Assembly: GCF_020171285.1 (NCBI RefSeq)
Contig: NZ_JAIUZI010000015.1
Location: 89,600 to 153,599 of the forward strand
Origin: Seohaeicola saemankumensis
Lineage (GTDB): Bacteria > Pseudomonadota > Alphaproteobacteria > Rhodobacterales > Rhodobacteraceae
Direction: 5' to 3'
DNA: 64,000 nucleotides
Position 1 is the stretch's first letter, and each line of letters opens with the position of its first letter. Shown one piece after another: positions 25,694-34,896 of the stretch. The position numbers and the translations under genes were made by a program. Below the pieces are notes generated by a model. It was not told where the DNA came from. It worked only from the letters and a program-made list of their open reading frames with translations, and ran no database searches.

Positions 25694-26383
25694 TTAGCCC
25701 AGGGCATACCCCGCACCGCGCACAGTTCGAACCGGATCGGGCCCGCCATGTTGCGTCAGCGCCTTGCGGAGGCGCCCGATGTGCACATCCACGGTCCGGG
25801 TATCGACATAGATGTCGCGCCCCCAGACTCGGTCCAGCAATTGTTCCCGGCTCCAGACCCGGCCCGGTTTCTCCATGAAGGTGCTGAGTAGACGAAACTC
25901 CGTCGGACCAAGCTTCAATGGATGCTCCGACCGGCTGACCTTGTGCGTTTCCGCGTCCAGAACGATATCGTCGTATTCCAGCCGCAGCCCCACGGTAGAC
26001 GGGCGCACCCGGCGCAGCTGGCTGCGCACGCGGGCCATCAGTTCGATCACGGAATAGGGTTTCACGACATAGTCATCGGCCCCGGTCTCAAGCCCGCGCA
26101 CCTTGTCGACTTCCTCGGACCGCGCCGACAGCATGATGATCGGGATTGACCGGGTCTCGGGACGAGTTTTCAGCCGTCGACAGACCTCGATGCCCGATAG
26201 GTTGGGCATCATCCAGTCCAATACGATGATGTCGGGCGTGTCCTCGTCGACAAGCAACAGCGCTTCATCTCCGTTTTCGGCCTTCAGAACCCGGAAACCT
26301 TCCGCCTCCAGATTATAGGCCAGCACCTCGCGCTGAGCCATCTCATCCTCGACCACCAGAACCGTGGGCTGATCGGCAGACAT
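25694..26383 (-). CDS. phoB: Phosphate regulon response regulator PhoB
   Basis: 229 residues. The receiver domain (1-120) has the acidic pocket VVEDE at 10-14, phospho-acceptor Asp56 in VLDWMMP, and Lys in VVKPY near 107. The C-terminal OmpR-type winged helix contains GPTEFRLLSTFMEKPGRVWSREQLLDRVWG and the recognition segment VDVHIGRLRKAL. It binds Pho boxes when phosphorylated by PhoR. It is the last gene of the leftward phosphate operon, 3 bp after phoU, so its own level should rise with pst expression. Confidence 0.97.
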   Translation of the reverse strand: MSADQPTVLVVEDEMAQREVLAYNLEAEGFRVLKAENGDEALLLVDEDTPDIIVLDWMMPNLSGIEVCRRLKTRPETRSIPIIMLSARSEEVDKVRGLETGADDYVVKPYSVIELMARVRSQLRRVRPSTVGLRLEYDDIVLDAETHKVSRSEHPLKLGPTEFRLLSTFMEKPGRVWSREQLLDRVWGRDIYVDTRTVDVHIGRLRKALTQHGGPDPVRTVRGAGYALG

Positions 26384-26386
26384 GGC

Positions 26387-27097
26387 TTACCCTTCCACCC
26401 GGCGTTCCGATGTCAGATCGGCCTTGGGTCGATCCTCTGTCGGGCGATCGCCACTGACCAGATAAACAACCTGCTCGGCGATTGAGGTCACGTGATCACC
26501 CATACGTTCAATGTTTTTGGCAATGAAGTGCAGGTGCATGCAGGGTGTGATGTTGCGGGGGTCCTCCATCATGAAGGTCAAGAATTCGCGGAACAGGGCG
26601 TTATACATCTGGTCGACCTCGCGGTCGCGGTCGATGACGTCCCGTGCCAGTTCCTTGTCGCGCTGGATATAGGAATCCAGCGCATCCTTGAGCATCAGTT
26701 CAACTTCGCGTGCCATTCGCCGCAGCGAGGCCGCGCTGTCATTCACCGGGGGCTGCTGGCTCAGCACACCGGTCCGCTTGGCGATGTTCTTGGCATAATC
26801 CCCGATGCGTTCCAGGTTCGCGCTGATCTTCATGACTGTCAGGACAATCCGCAAATCGCCGGCTGCCGGTGCCCGCAAAGCGATCAGCCGAGCAGTGTCC
26901 TGGTTGATCATGTCTTCCAGCGTGTCGATGGCCGCATCGCCACGACGGACCTTTTCGGCCAGCTCTTCGTCGCGGGTTTCCAGCGACCTTGCCGCCTCCA
27001 TGATGGCGGCCTCAACCAGCCCGCCCATCTTCATGATCCGCGCCTGAACCGCTTCCAGATCCCGGTCAAAGACGCTTGCGATATGTTGCTCTGGCAT
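26387..27097 (-). CDS. phoU: Phosphate transport system regulator PhoU
   Basis: 236 residues forming two similar three-helix bundles. Metal-binding signatures of the E/D-xxx-D type are visible around ERIGDYAKNIAKR near 90-102 and ERMGDHVTSIAEQ near 195-207. PhoU links the PstSCAB transporter to PhoR and restrains the Pho response when phosphate is plentiful. I chose the ATG at 27097, with GGAGA five bases upstream, over an in-frame GTG at 27109. It lies between pstB and phoB in one transcription unit. Confidence 0.96.
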   Translation of the reverse strand: MPEQHIASVFDRDLEAVQARIMKMGGLVEAAIMEAARSLETRDEELAEKVRRGDAAIDTLEDMINQDTARLIALRAPAAGDLRIVLTVMKISANLERIGDYAKNIAKRTGVLSQQPPVNDSAASLRRMAREVELMLKDALDSYIQRDKELARDVIDRDREVDQMYNALFREFLTFMMEDPRNITPCMHLHFIAKNIERMGDHVTSIAEQVVYLVSGDRPTEDRPKADLTSERRVEG

Positions 27098-27112
27098 CTT
27101 TCTCTCCACTGA

Positions 27113-27910
27113 TTAGCCGATACGGCCCGTGATGTAGCTTTCCGTGCGCGGATCTTCGGGGTTGGTAAAGATATGTCCGGTCTCACCGAACTCGACCAGA
27201 TTGCCGAGATGGAAGAAGGCGGTTTTCTGGCTGACCCTTGCGGCCTGCTGCATCGAATGGGTCACGATCACGACCGAATAGTTCTGCCGCAATTCGTCGA
27301 TCAGTTCTTCGACCTGGGCGGTGGCGATCGGGTCCAGCGCGGAACAGGGTTCGTCCATCAGCAGGACTTCGGGTTCGGTCGCCACCGCGCGGGCGATACA
27401 CAGGCGCTGCTGCTGACCGCCGGACAGACCAGTTCCGGGCGCATCCAGGCGGTCCTTGACCTCGTCCCAGATCGCGCCCCGGCGCAGGGATTTCTCGACA
27501 ATATCATCCAGTTCGGCCTTGTTGCGGGCCAGCCCGTGAATTCGCGGACCATAGGCGATGTTGTCATAGATCGACTTGGGGAACGGGTTCGGCTTCTGGA
27601 ACACCATGCCGACCTTGGCGCGCAGCTGCACCGGGTCGACCTTGGGGTCATAGATGTCCTCGCCATCCAACAGGATGTCACCTTCGACCCGGCAAATGTC
27701 AATCGTGTCGTTCATCCGGTTCAGGCAGCGCAGAAACGTGGATTTGCCGCAACCCGAAGGCCCAATAAAGGCGGTAACCGTCTTGTCTTCGATCTGTACA
27801 TTCACGTCTTTGATCGCGTGAGTATCACCGTAGTAGACTTGGACATTGTTCGCGGCGATTTTGATGTTCTTGGTGTCCACGTCTCTCTCCAGCAAAGTCA
27901 TATCGTTCAT
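27113..27910 (-). CDS. pstB: Phosphate ABC transporter ATPase PstB
   Basis: 265 residues. Walker A is GPSGCGKST near 51-59, LNRMNDTI follows as in all PstB proteins, the signature is LSGGQQQRL, and Walker B is VLLMDEPCSALDP. It energises phosphate uptake through PstCA. An N-terminal extension of about 15 residues (LLERDVDTKN) precedes the core. It is 11 bp downstream of pstA and 15 bp upstream of phoU. Confidence 0.97.
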   Translation of the reverse strand: MNDMTLLERDVDTKNIKIAANNVQVYYGDTHAIKDVNVQIEDKTVTAFIGPSGCGKSTFLRCLNRMNDTIDICRVEGDILLDGEDIYDPKVDPVQLRAKVGMVFQKPNPFPKSIYDNIAYGPRIHGLARNKAELDDIVEKSLRRGAIWDEVKDRLDAPGTGLSGGQQQRLCIARAVATEPEVLLMDEPCSALDPIATAQVEELIDELRQNYSVVIVTHSMQQAARVSQKTAFFHLGNLVEFGETGHIFTNPEDPRTESYITGRIG

Positions 27911-27921
27911 GGTACAGGTCC

Positions 27922-29277
27922 CTACCAGCGACGTTCAAAGCGGCGGCGCAGGATCACGGCCACCGTATTCATGGTAATCAGAAAGACCAGCAGGATGATG
28001 ATACCGCCCCAGGCGCGTTCGTAAAACGCCGGGTCGGCCCGCTTGGCCCATTCATAGATTTGCGCAGGCATCGCCGAGTTCGGCGACATCAGTCCCGAGG
28101 CAAGGCTGTCGGGCGCATTCGAGGCGATAAAGCCCACCATCCCGATCAGCAACAGCGGTGCCGTTTCCCCCAGCGCCTGTGCCAGACCGATAATGGTGCC
28201 GGTCAGGATCCCCGGCGCGGCCAACGGCAGCACATGGTGGAAAACCGCCTGCATTTTTGACGCACCGACCCCAAGCGCGGCATCGCGGATCGACGGCGGC
28301 ACAGACTTCAGCGAAGCACGGGTCGAGATGATAATTGTCGGCAGCGTCATCAACGTCAGCACCAACCCGCCGACCAAAGGTGCAGATGTCGGCAGATGCA
28401 TGTAGTTGATGAAAACCGCCAGACCCAGGATACCGAATACGATAGACGGTACAGCGGCGAGGTTGGAGATATTGACCTCAATGACATCGGTCAGCCAGTT
28501 CTGTGGCGCGAATTCTTCAAGGTAGATCGAAGCCGCCACACCGATCGGCAACGCCAGCGCCAGCACCACCAGCATCATGAATAGCGAACCAATCATGGAT
28601 ACGCCCATTCCAGCGGCTTCTGGGCGCTGGTCGGAGGCGTCCGCTCCGGTGATGAAGTCGAGATTAAAAGTCTTCTCTATCACGTCGTTGACGACAAGAA
28701 TATCCACGAAATCAAGCTGTTCTGCGTTGATGCTCTTGTCGTTTGCGATCGACTCCCGGCTGACCCGTCCCTTCATGTAGCCATCGACGCGGCCGTTGGC
28801 GAGAAAGCGGAACTCGATGGTCTCTCCGATCTTGTCAGGGTTGGCGATGACATAGTCACGCAGCTGCGCGGGCGCACTCTTGGACAGGATCGCCGCCTGT
28901 TCCTTGGCCGACAGTTCGCTCTGAATACCCAGTTCCTCTAATTTGACCGAAAAGGCATTCTTGATCAGCGGCGCATAGCCAAAGGTCGACACCTTTTTGA
29001 TCTTTTCCAGGTCGCGGGTTCCCGACTTGTCCAGCTTGCTTTCCAACAGTTCGACCTGCAGCGTGACAAAGGTCTGGCTGTACGCTCCGACACCCCGGCT
29101 GACGATGGTGGACACCAGTATGATCAGCATGAGAAGGCCGACTGCAATGGCCGCGATTCCGTAGATTTGGAACCGTTTTTCCGCGGCATTGCGGCGTGCG
29201 GTTCGCTTGCTGAGCGTCATCAGGGAACCGCCGTGTGGCTTACGTCCGTTTTCCGTGGACTGCGATGTCTCGGTCAT
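27922..29277 (-). CDS. pstA: Phosphate ABC transporter permease PstA, with N-terminal periplasmic extension
   Basis: 451 residues, against about 300 in E. coli. The extra length is N-terminal: one membrane segment near 40-60, then about 150 residues with periplasmic character (DUF3333-type, typical of alphaproteobacterial PstA). The ABC permease core starts near residue 215 (MGVSMIGSLFMMLVVLALALPIG) and has the EAA-type loop RDAALGVGASKMQAV. It forms the channel with PstC. It overlaps pstC by four bases (ATGA). Confidence 0.95.
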   Translation of the reverse strand: MTETSQSTENGRKPHGGSLMTLSKRTARRNAAEKRFQIYGIAAIAVGLLMLIILVSTIVSRGVGAYSQTFVTLQVELLESKLDKSGTRDLEKIKKVSTFGYAPLIKNAFSVKLEELGIQSELSAKEQAAILSKSAPAQLRDYVIANPDKIGETIEFRFLANGRVDGYMKGRVSRESIANDKSINAEQLDFVDILVVNDVIEKTFNLDFITGADASDQRPEAAGMGVSMIGSLFMMLVVLALALPIGVAASIYLEEFAPQNWLTDVIEVNISNLAAVPSIVFGILGLAVFINYMHLPTSAPLVGGLVLTLMTLPTIIISTRASLKSVPPSIRDAALGVGASKMQAVFHHVLPLAAPGILTGTIIGLAQALGETAPLLLIGMVGFIASNAPDSLASGLMSPNSAMPAQIYEWAKRADPAFYERAWGGIIILLVFLITMNTVAVILRRRFERRW

Positions 29278-30752
29278 TCGTACTGCTCCCGATATGTGCG
29301 CACGATGTACAGCGCCAGCACGTTCAGACCCAACGTCAGAACAAACAGCGTCAGACCCAGCGCAAAGGCCACAAGGGTTTCAGGGCTGGCGAAATCGGTA
29401 TCGCCGGTCAACTGGCTGACGATCCGGGTGGTGATCGTCGTCATCGATTCCAGCGGGTTGAGCGAGAACTTGGCAATCGCCCCTGCCCCCATGACCACGA
29501 TCATGGTTTCACCGATGGCCCGGCTGGCGGCCAGCAGGACCGCGCCGACAATCCCCGGCAGGGCCGCCGGCAAGACCACCTGCCGCACGGTTTCCGACTT
29601 GGTCGCGCCCAGCCCGAGAGAGCCGTCGCGCATCGCTTGTGGCACGGCGTTGATAATGTCATCACTCAGCGAGGATACAAAGGGGATCAGCATGATGCCC
29701 ATCACCACCCCGGCCGTCAGCACCGATGTTGCCCCGGTCATCCAGTCGACGCCCAGCAAACCGTCCTCGCCGCGGCCAAAGACTTTGACCAGTGCGGGCC
29801 CCACCGTCAGCAGCGCGAAAAGCCCGTACACGATAGTAGGAATGCCGGCGAGGATCTCGAGCAACGGCTTGGCGAAGGCTCGGGTATGCCGGTTGGCGTA
29901 CTCGGACAGGTAAATGGCTGCGAACAGGCCGATGGGCACCGCCACCAGCAGGGCGAGGAAAGAGATATAGAGCGTTCCCCACAACAGCGGCAGAATGGAC
30001 AACTCGCTGTCGCCGCGAAAGTTCGGAGCCCAGGTGCTGCCGAAAAAGAAATCGGTCCACGGGTGCAGTTTGAAGAAGTTCAGCGTTTCGAACAGCATCG
30101 ACAAAACGATGCCGACGGTGGTCAAGATGGCCAGCGACGCGGCGAGGATCAGCAAGGCCAAAACGCCCTGCTCGACGACATTTCGGGCGCGGAAATCCTT
30201 GTTCGTACGGGTATAGGCAAACGCCAGTCCACCCGCGGCCAGCATCCCGATAACCACGATCATCGCGATGTTGCCCGTCGTCGTCATCCGGCGGAACTGC
30301 TGCGCGGCGGTCAGGACCTCGGGGCGCACGTCCGATCCCAGCGCCACGCCAACTTCGCCCAGCCGCGCACGCACGTCGGTCGCGTCACTGCGCAGGTTGT
30401 CCGCTTCGCTCTTTGTCAGACTTCCCTGGCGGACGGCTTCGTCCAGCCCATCTGCCACCCGGCGAACATCGCTCATCACCAGCCCACGGGTCGTGCCCTC
30501 GGGGATCAACTCGTCCGGGATCATGCCGGACACGCGCGTTTCGATCAAAATTGGCTGTGCCAGCACCCAGATCGCCAGCACGCCCAGTGCCGGCACCAAG
30601 GCGCTGAGCGCAACGTTCAAACCGTAGTAGGTGGGAAGAGAATGCAGCGCGCGGGCATCGCCGCCGGCTGTCGCCAAGGCACGGCTGCGCCCCAGGACAA
30701 ACCCGACCGCGGCCAGCGCAAAGAGCAGTACAACGAGCCATAACGTGGGCAT
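29274..30752 (-). CDS. pstC: Phosphate ABC transporter permease PstC, extended N-terminus
   Basis: 492 residues, longer than E. coli PstC. Two N-terminal membrane segments flank a short loop, followed by a soluble region (about 75-150) and another membrane segment, before the permease core that includes GTLYISFLALLVAVPIGLFAAIYLSEYA. The EAA loop is RDGSLGLGATKSETVRQVVLP. I chose the ATG at 30752 with GGAG seven bases upstream; a TTG one codon earlier is also in frame. An 80-bp gap with a strong hairpin separates it from pstS. Confidence 0.95.
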   Translation of the reverse strand: MPTLWLVVLLFALAAVGFVLGRSRALATAGGDARALHSLPTYYGLNVALSALVPALGVLAIWVLAQPILIETRVSGMIPDELIPEGTTRGLVMSDVRRVADGLDEAVRQGSLTKSEADNLRSDATDVRARLGEVGVALGSDVRPEVLTAAQQFRRMTTTGNIAMIVVIGMLAAGGLAFAYTRTNKDFRARNVVEQGVLALLILAASLAILTTVGIVLSMLFETLNFFKLHPWTDFFFGSTWAPNFRGDSELSILPLLWGTLYISFLALLVAVPIGLFAAIYLSEYANRHTRAFAKPLLEILAGIPTIVYGLFALLTVGPALVKVFGRGEDGLLGVDWMTGATSVLTAGVVMGIMLIPFVSSLSDDIINAVPQAMRDGSLGLGATKSETVRQVVLPAALPGIVGAVLLAASRAIGETMIVVMGAGAIAKFSLNPLESMTTITTRIVSQLTGDTDFASPETLVAFALGLTLFVLTLGLNVLALYIVRTYREQYE

Positions 30753-30797
30753 CAAGGGCTCCGATCGCGTCTAGCGGATGGTAGAGAATGTAGAGTT

Positions 30798-30823
30798 GGC
30801 CGGGAGCACTCACACTCCCGGCC
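30798..30823 (-). terminator. Hairpin between pstS and pstC
   Basis: GGCCGGGAG at 30798-30806 pairs perfectly with CTCCCGGCC at 30815-30823 across an eight-base loop. No U-tract follows on the minus strand. It probably stabilises the pstS message or terminates partially, giving more PstS than membrane subunits. Confidence 0.6.
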
Positions 30824-30832
30824 AGAAGCGAC

Positions 30833-31873
30833 TTACATCGCGCCGCCCATGACGGCTTCGTCGGAAACGGCCGCTTGCGTTTCGGCCAGTTCCGGGTCGG
30901 AGACGAGACCGTATTCGGCCAGCGGGCCGTCGGGGCCGGCGATTTCATCCGCGACGAAGAATTCGGCATATTCCTTCAGGCCGGGGATCACACCGATATG
31001 CGCTTTCTTCACGTAGAAGAACAGCGGGCGCGACACCGGGTATTCGCCGGTTGCGATGGACTCGGTCGAGGGGACAACGCCGGACATGGTCGCAACCTGC
31101 AGCTTGTCGGTGTTGTTCTCGTAAAAGGCCAGACCAAAGACGCCAATGCCGTCCTTGTTGCTTTCGATGCGGGCCAGGGTCTCGGTGTAGTCGCCATCGA
31201 TGTCGACCGAAACGCCGTCGGTGCGCAGCGAGATACAGGCTTTTTCGGCGGCTTTCTTGTCGTCGCCATTGGCGGCCTTCAGCGCCTCGAAGGCGCCGGT
31301 GGCTTCACAGCCCGCCAGGATCACCTTGTCCTCAAAAACTTCACGGGTGCCGTGCTTGGTGCCCGGGACATAGGCCTGGATCGGCTGCGCAGGGAAGGCC
31401 GCATTCACGTCGGCCCAGGTCTTGTTCGGGTTGTCGACCAGAGCGCCGTCAACCAGAACCTTGTCGGACAGGGCCAGGAACCAGTCGGTCGGGGTGAATT
31501 CAAAGCCGTTGCCATTGATGTCGCTGGCAAAGACGATGCCGTCGTAACCAATGCGGACTTCGATGATGTCGGTCACGCCATTCTCGGCGCAGGCCGCGAT
31601 TTCCTTGTCCTTGATCTTGCGCGATGCGTTGGCGACGTCGATGGTGTTCTCGCCCACTCCTTCGCAGAACCGCTTCAGACCGGCCGAGGAGCCGCCCGAT
31701 TCCACGACCGGGGTCGGAAAGTCGAAGTTTTCGCCGAAAGCTTCCGCCACGATCGAGGCGTAGGGCAGAACGGTCGACGAACCGGCAACCTGGACCTGGT
31801 CGCGCGCGGCAGCAGCGGTTGCAGAAACGGCAGCGATTGCCAGGGCCGAAGCCGACAGTTTCACAAAGGACAT
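30833..31873 (-). CDS. pstS: Phosphate-binding periplasmic protein PstS
   Basis: 346 residues with a Sec signal peptide (ALAIAAVSATAAAA) followed by DQVQVAGSSTVLPYASIVAEAF. The GSSTVLP segment and the ESGGSSAG segment near 74-80 form the phosphate-binding loops. The start at 31873 is fixed by the signal peptide; the frame extends upstream to 32065 without a ribosome site. It captures phosphate for PstCAB. It lies directly below a three-repeat Pho box, so it should be the most strongly phosphate-controlled gene here. Confidence 0.96.
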   Translation of the reverse strand: MSFVKLSASALAIAAVSATAAAARDQVQVAGSSTVLPYASIVAEAFGENFDFPTPVVESGGSSAGLKRFCEGVGENTIDVANASRKIKDKEIAACAENGVTDIIEVRIGYDGIVFASDINGNGFEFTPTDWFLALSDKVLVDGALVDNPNKTWADVNAAFPAQPIQAYVPGTKHGTREVFEDKVILAGCEATGAFEALKAANGDDKKAAEKACISLRTDGVSVDIDGDYTETLARIESNKDGIGVFGLAFYENNTDKLQVATMSGVVPSTESIATGEYPVSRPLFFYVKKAHIGVIPGLKEYAEFFVADEIAGPDGPLAEYGLVSDPELAETQAAVSDEAVMGGAM

Positions 31874-31957
31874 ATGTGTCTCCTTGGGTAAGGTAGCAAA
31901 GTGATCACCCCCATGATGATCTTGCGGCCTCTCGTAGTGAGCCTGCATGCACCTTTT

Positions 31958-31986
31958 GTGACACATACGTAACAGTTTGATGACAG
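31958..31986 (-). promoter_or_regulatory. Pho box (PhoB-binding site) upstream of pstS
   Basis: On the minus strand three 7-mers, CTGTCAT, CTGTTAC and GTGTCAC, are each separated by four bases (CAAA, GTAT), giving the 11-bp period of PhoB direct repeats. The first matches the consensus half-site exactly. The box ends about 85 bp before the pstS start, the expected position for activation. Confidence 0.85.
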
Positions 31987-32080
31987 TGGGCCGATTTTGC
32001 GCCAATGACCCAACGGAAATCTCTGTAAATGCGCGGGAAATTGGTTGTCTGCAACAAGGCGACAAATCTGCAGCGTTCCG

Positions 32081-33127
32081 TCAGGCCGGCAAAATAACCG
32101 TGAAAACAGCGCCTTGCCCAACCTCGCTTTCGACCCTCAGGCGACCACGGTGGCGATTGATGATGTGTTTGACAATCGCCAGGCCCAGACCGGTTCCACC
32201 CAGTTCCCGCGAGCGGTGGTTGTCCGCACGATAGAATCGTTCGGTCAGCCGAGGCAAATGCACAGGATCGATTCCCGGCCCCTTGTCGATGATCTGCACC
32301 CGCGCGGCAGCGGCCCGGATCGCCGGGTCGCGCTCGGAAGATGTCAGAACCACATCGACCTTGCCGCCACTCCCGCCGTATTTGATCGCGTTTTCAACCA
32401 GATTGGTAAACACCTGGCGCAGCTGATCGGTATCTCCGGTGACATACACGGGTTCCTCAGGGGCGTTCAGCGCAAGGTTGACCCCCGCCGCCTCAGCCAG
32501 CGGGCGCAGCGACGTCAGCGTATCGGCCAACTGTGCGCTCAGATCGATCTTTTCGCGTGGCCTGACCCGCTCTTCGCTTTCAACCCGGTTCAGCGACAGC
32601 AGGTCGCCAACCAGACGGTTCATCCGATTGGATTCGTCGGCCATGATGGACAAGAACCGCTCGCGCGCTGCCGGATCGTCCCGTGCGGCGCCGCGCAGGG
32701 TCTCGATGAACCCGATCAGCGCCGTCAGCGGCGTGCGCAGCTCGTGACTGACATTAGCCACGAAATCACGACGCATCTGGCTGGCTTGCTCCAGATGGGT
32801 CACGTCCTGAAAGCTGACCAGCACCGCACCGCCCTGGACCGCGCCAATTCCCGGTATGTATCGGCAGAAGACATCATAGGTTGTTTCCTGCACGCCATCG
32901 TTTGACAGGTGCCGCGTTCGGCGCGGGGTTCTGTCGCGCAGAACTTTCTCGATGGTTTCGATTACCGGCGGCTGCCGCAGGATGGTTGCGAAATGGCGTC
33001 CGGTTATCTGCTGGCCCAAAAAAGTTTGCGCCTCGGGATTTGCGGCGATGATCCGTTCGGTCTGGTCAATCAACAGGGCCGGCAATGGGATCGCCGGCAG
33101 GAAATCTTGGATCAGGGAATCGGACAT
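32081..33127 (-). CDS. phoR: Phosphate regulon sensor kinase PhoR (no membrane segment seen)
   Basis: 348 residues. A PAS domain covers about 15-115 (PALLIDQTERIIAANPEAQ onward). The phospho-acceptor helix has FVANVSHELRTPLTALIGF near 132-150. The ATPase domain has NLVENAIKYGG (N box), DKGPGIDP (G1) and GGTGLGLAIVKH (G2). It phosphorylates PhoB. Unlike E. coli PhoR, no hydrophobic N-terminal helices are visible, so it appears soluble or peripherally attached. The start at 33127 has only a weak ribosome site; a GTG at 33166 would add 13 residues but still no membrane helix. Its stop is about 95 bp upstream of the Pho box. Confidence 0.93.
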   Translation of the reverse strand: MSDSLIQDFLPAIPLPALLIDQTERIIAANPEAQTFLGQQITGRHFATILRQPPVIETIEKVLRDRTPRRTRHLSNDGVQETTYDVFCRYIPGIGAVQGGAVLVSFQDVTHLEQASQMRRDFVANVSHELRTPLTALIGFIETLRGAARDDPAARERFLSIMADESNRMNRLVGDLLSLNRVESEERVRPREKIDLSAQLADTLTSLRPLAEAAGVNLALNAPEEPVYVTGDTDQLRQVFTNLVENAIKYGGSGGKVDVVLTSSERDPAIRAAAARVQIIDKGPGIDPVHLPRLTERFYRADNHRSRELGGTGLGLAIVKHIINRHRGRLRVESEVGQGAVFTVILPA

Positions 33128-33150
33128 GTAACTTTTGAAACCTGTAAACT

Positions 33151-33178
33151 GCGGGGGCCGGACCACTCTGCCCCCCGC
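33151..33178 (-). terminator. Hairpin after the PLP-enzyme gene
   Basis: GCGGGGG at 33151-33157 pairs with CCCCCGC at 33172-33178. On the minus strand it follows the leftward trans-sulfuration enzyme gene and is succeeded by AGTTTACAG, a weak U-tract. It likely separates that operon from phoR. Confidence 0.5.
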
Positions 33179-33184
33179 ATGTAA

Positions 33185-34372
33185 CTAGGATACGTCAGCG
33201 GCCGCCGCCACCGCATCTGAAAAGATCGCCAGCAGCGCCTCCGGCTCTTCGAGCCCGACGGACACGCGAAAGAACCCTTCGGAGAGGCCCAGTTCCGCGC
33301 GCCGATCGGCTGTCAGCGCCCGGTGCGACGACGACGCAGGGTGTGACAGGGTCGTGCCGACATCACCCAGTGTCGGGGCAAAGGCCAACCCGTCTGCTGC
33401 ACGGGCAAAGGCATTGGCCGCGTCCCTGCCTCCGGTCAGCTCGAAACTGACCATGTTGCACCCCTGCCCCCGCAACAATTCCTGCGCACGTGCCCGATCA
33501 GGATGATCGGTGCGGGTCGGATAGATCACCCGCCTGACCCCCTTCAACCCGGCGAGATGATCGGCCAGCAGCGCGGCAGTCTGCTGGGCACGCTCGAAGC
33601 GCAGATCAAAGGTCAGCATACCGCGTTCGGCCAGCCAGCAGTCAAACGGGCTTGGCGTCAGCCCGGTGGTGACCGAGAATATGCGCAACCGCTCTGCCAG
33701 TTCGGGATCACGCGCGGCGACATAGCCCAGCATGACGTCAGAGTGTCCCGCCAACAGCTTGGTGATCGAATGGATCACGATATCCGCGCCGTGATCAAAC
33801 GGGCGGAACCCGCGCGGTGTGGTAAAGGTGTTGTCCACCACCAGCAGAACGCCAGTCTCTTTGCACAACGCCGCCAGCCCCGCGATGTCGGCCACGGCCA
33901 GGGTCGGGTTCGACACCACCTCAACCAGGATCATCCTGGTTTCCGGCCGGATCGCGGCGCGGATCGCATCCAAGTCGCCCGGATCAGCCAGCGTCGTTGC
34001 GATGCCCAACCGTGGCAGATCCTCCGCTATCAGCCGCAGCGAGCGACCATAAAGCTGATTTCCTCCGATCACATGGTCACCGGCCTTTGTCAGCCCCAAC
34101 AGAACCGCAGAGACCGCCGCCATGCCCGATCCCGTCACGACACCACCCGCGACACCCTCCATCGCATCCAGCCGCGCGGCGACCACATCGGCGTTGGGAT
34201 GACCCTCGCGCGAGTATGTATAGCCGTGAACCCGGCCTTCGTATTGCGCGTCCAGCGCGTCCGGCGTCTCGCTGGCATACACCACCGACGGGCTGAGCGG
34301 TGTCACCACCGGCGTGCTGGCACTATGCGGCAGCGGCATCGGCCGGACCAGGGAACCCTTGTCGTTGCGCAT
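33185..34372 (-). CDS. Trans-sulfuration family PLP-dependent enzyme (cystathionine gamma-synthase/lyase type)
   Basis: 395 residues of the Cys/Met-metabolism PLP family. YSREGHPNADVVAARLDAMEG near 52-72 is the N-terminal cofactor and dimer region, DNTFTTPRGFRPFDHGADIVIHSITKLLAGHSD near 185-217 includes the PLP-binding Lys in SITK, and LSHPASSSHRAL near 344-355 is the substrate-loop motif. It makes or cleaves cystathionine or uses an activated homoserine; which reaction cannot be told by eye. It is coupled to the carbonic anhydrase gene by a TGATG one-base overlap. Confidence 0.88.
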   Translation of the reverse strand: MRNDKGSLVRPMPLPHSASTPVVTPLSPSVVYASETPDALDAQYEGRVHGYTYSREGHPNADVVAARLDAMEGVAGGVVTGSGMAAVSAVLLGLTKAGDHVIGGNQLYGRSLRLIAEDLPRLGIATTLADPGDLDAIRAAIRPETRMILVEVVSNPTLAVADIAGLAALCKETGVLLVVDNTFTTPRGFRPFDHGADIVIHSITKLLAGHSDVMLGYVAARDPELAERLRIFSVTTGLTPSPFDCWLAERGMLTFDLRFERAQQTAALLADHLAGLKGVRRVIYPTRTDHPDRARAQELLRGQGCNMVSFELTGGRDAANAFARAADGLAFAPTLGDVGTTLSHPASSSHRALTADRRAELGLSEGFFRVSVGLEEPEALLAIFSDAVAAAADVS

Positions 34373-34896
34373 CAGTCGACCGCTTTCATCTCGTCACGGA
34401 ACCGGCGCATGTTCTCCTGATAGTGCAGCGCGCCGAGGGTGATCCGCTGAGCGTTTTTCTCATCGATTTCACGCACCACCTTGCCCGGCACGCCCATCAC
34501 CAGCGAATTGTCCGGGATCACCTTGTTCTCGGTGACAAGCGCCCCTGCCCCGATCAGGCAGTTCCGGCCGATCTTGGCGCCGTTCAGCACCATTGCCCCC
34601 ATGCCGATCAGCGTGTTGTCACCGATTGTACAACCATGCAGCATGACCTTGTGACCGATCGTACAGTTCTTGCCGATGATGAGTGGATAGCCCGCATCGA
34701 TGTGCATCACGCAGTCTTCCTGCACGTTCGATCCCTCGCCAATGCGGATTTCCTCGTGATCCGCGCGGATGGTGCAGCCAAACCAGACTGACGATCCCGC
34801 CTCCATCACCACCTTGCCGATCAGGTTGGCATCCGGGGCGACCCAGGTATCAGCATGGATTTGCGGCGCGTGATCGCCCAAAGCGTATACAGTCAT
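34372..34896 (-). CDS. Gamma carbonic anhydrase family protein
   Basis: 174 residues of left-handed beta-helix hexapeptide repeats. Candidate zinc ligands are His in EDCVMHID near residue 65 and His in GHKVMLHGC near residues 82 and 87, matching the three-His pattern of the CaiE/YrdA/gamma-CA family. It may hydrate CO2 or serve another acyl or metal role, since many YrdA-type members lack proven carbonic anhydrase activity. It overlaps gmk by four bases and the PLP enzyme by one. Confidence 0.9.
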   Translation of the reverse strand: MTVYALGDHAPQIHADTWVAPDANLIGKVVMEAGSSVWFGCTIRADHEEIRIGEGSNVQEDCVMHIDAGYPLIIGKNCTIGHKVMLHGCTIGDNTLIGMGAMVLNGAKIGRNCLIGAGALVTENKVIPDNSLVMGVPGKVVREIDEKNAQRITLGALHYQENMRRFRDEMKAVD

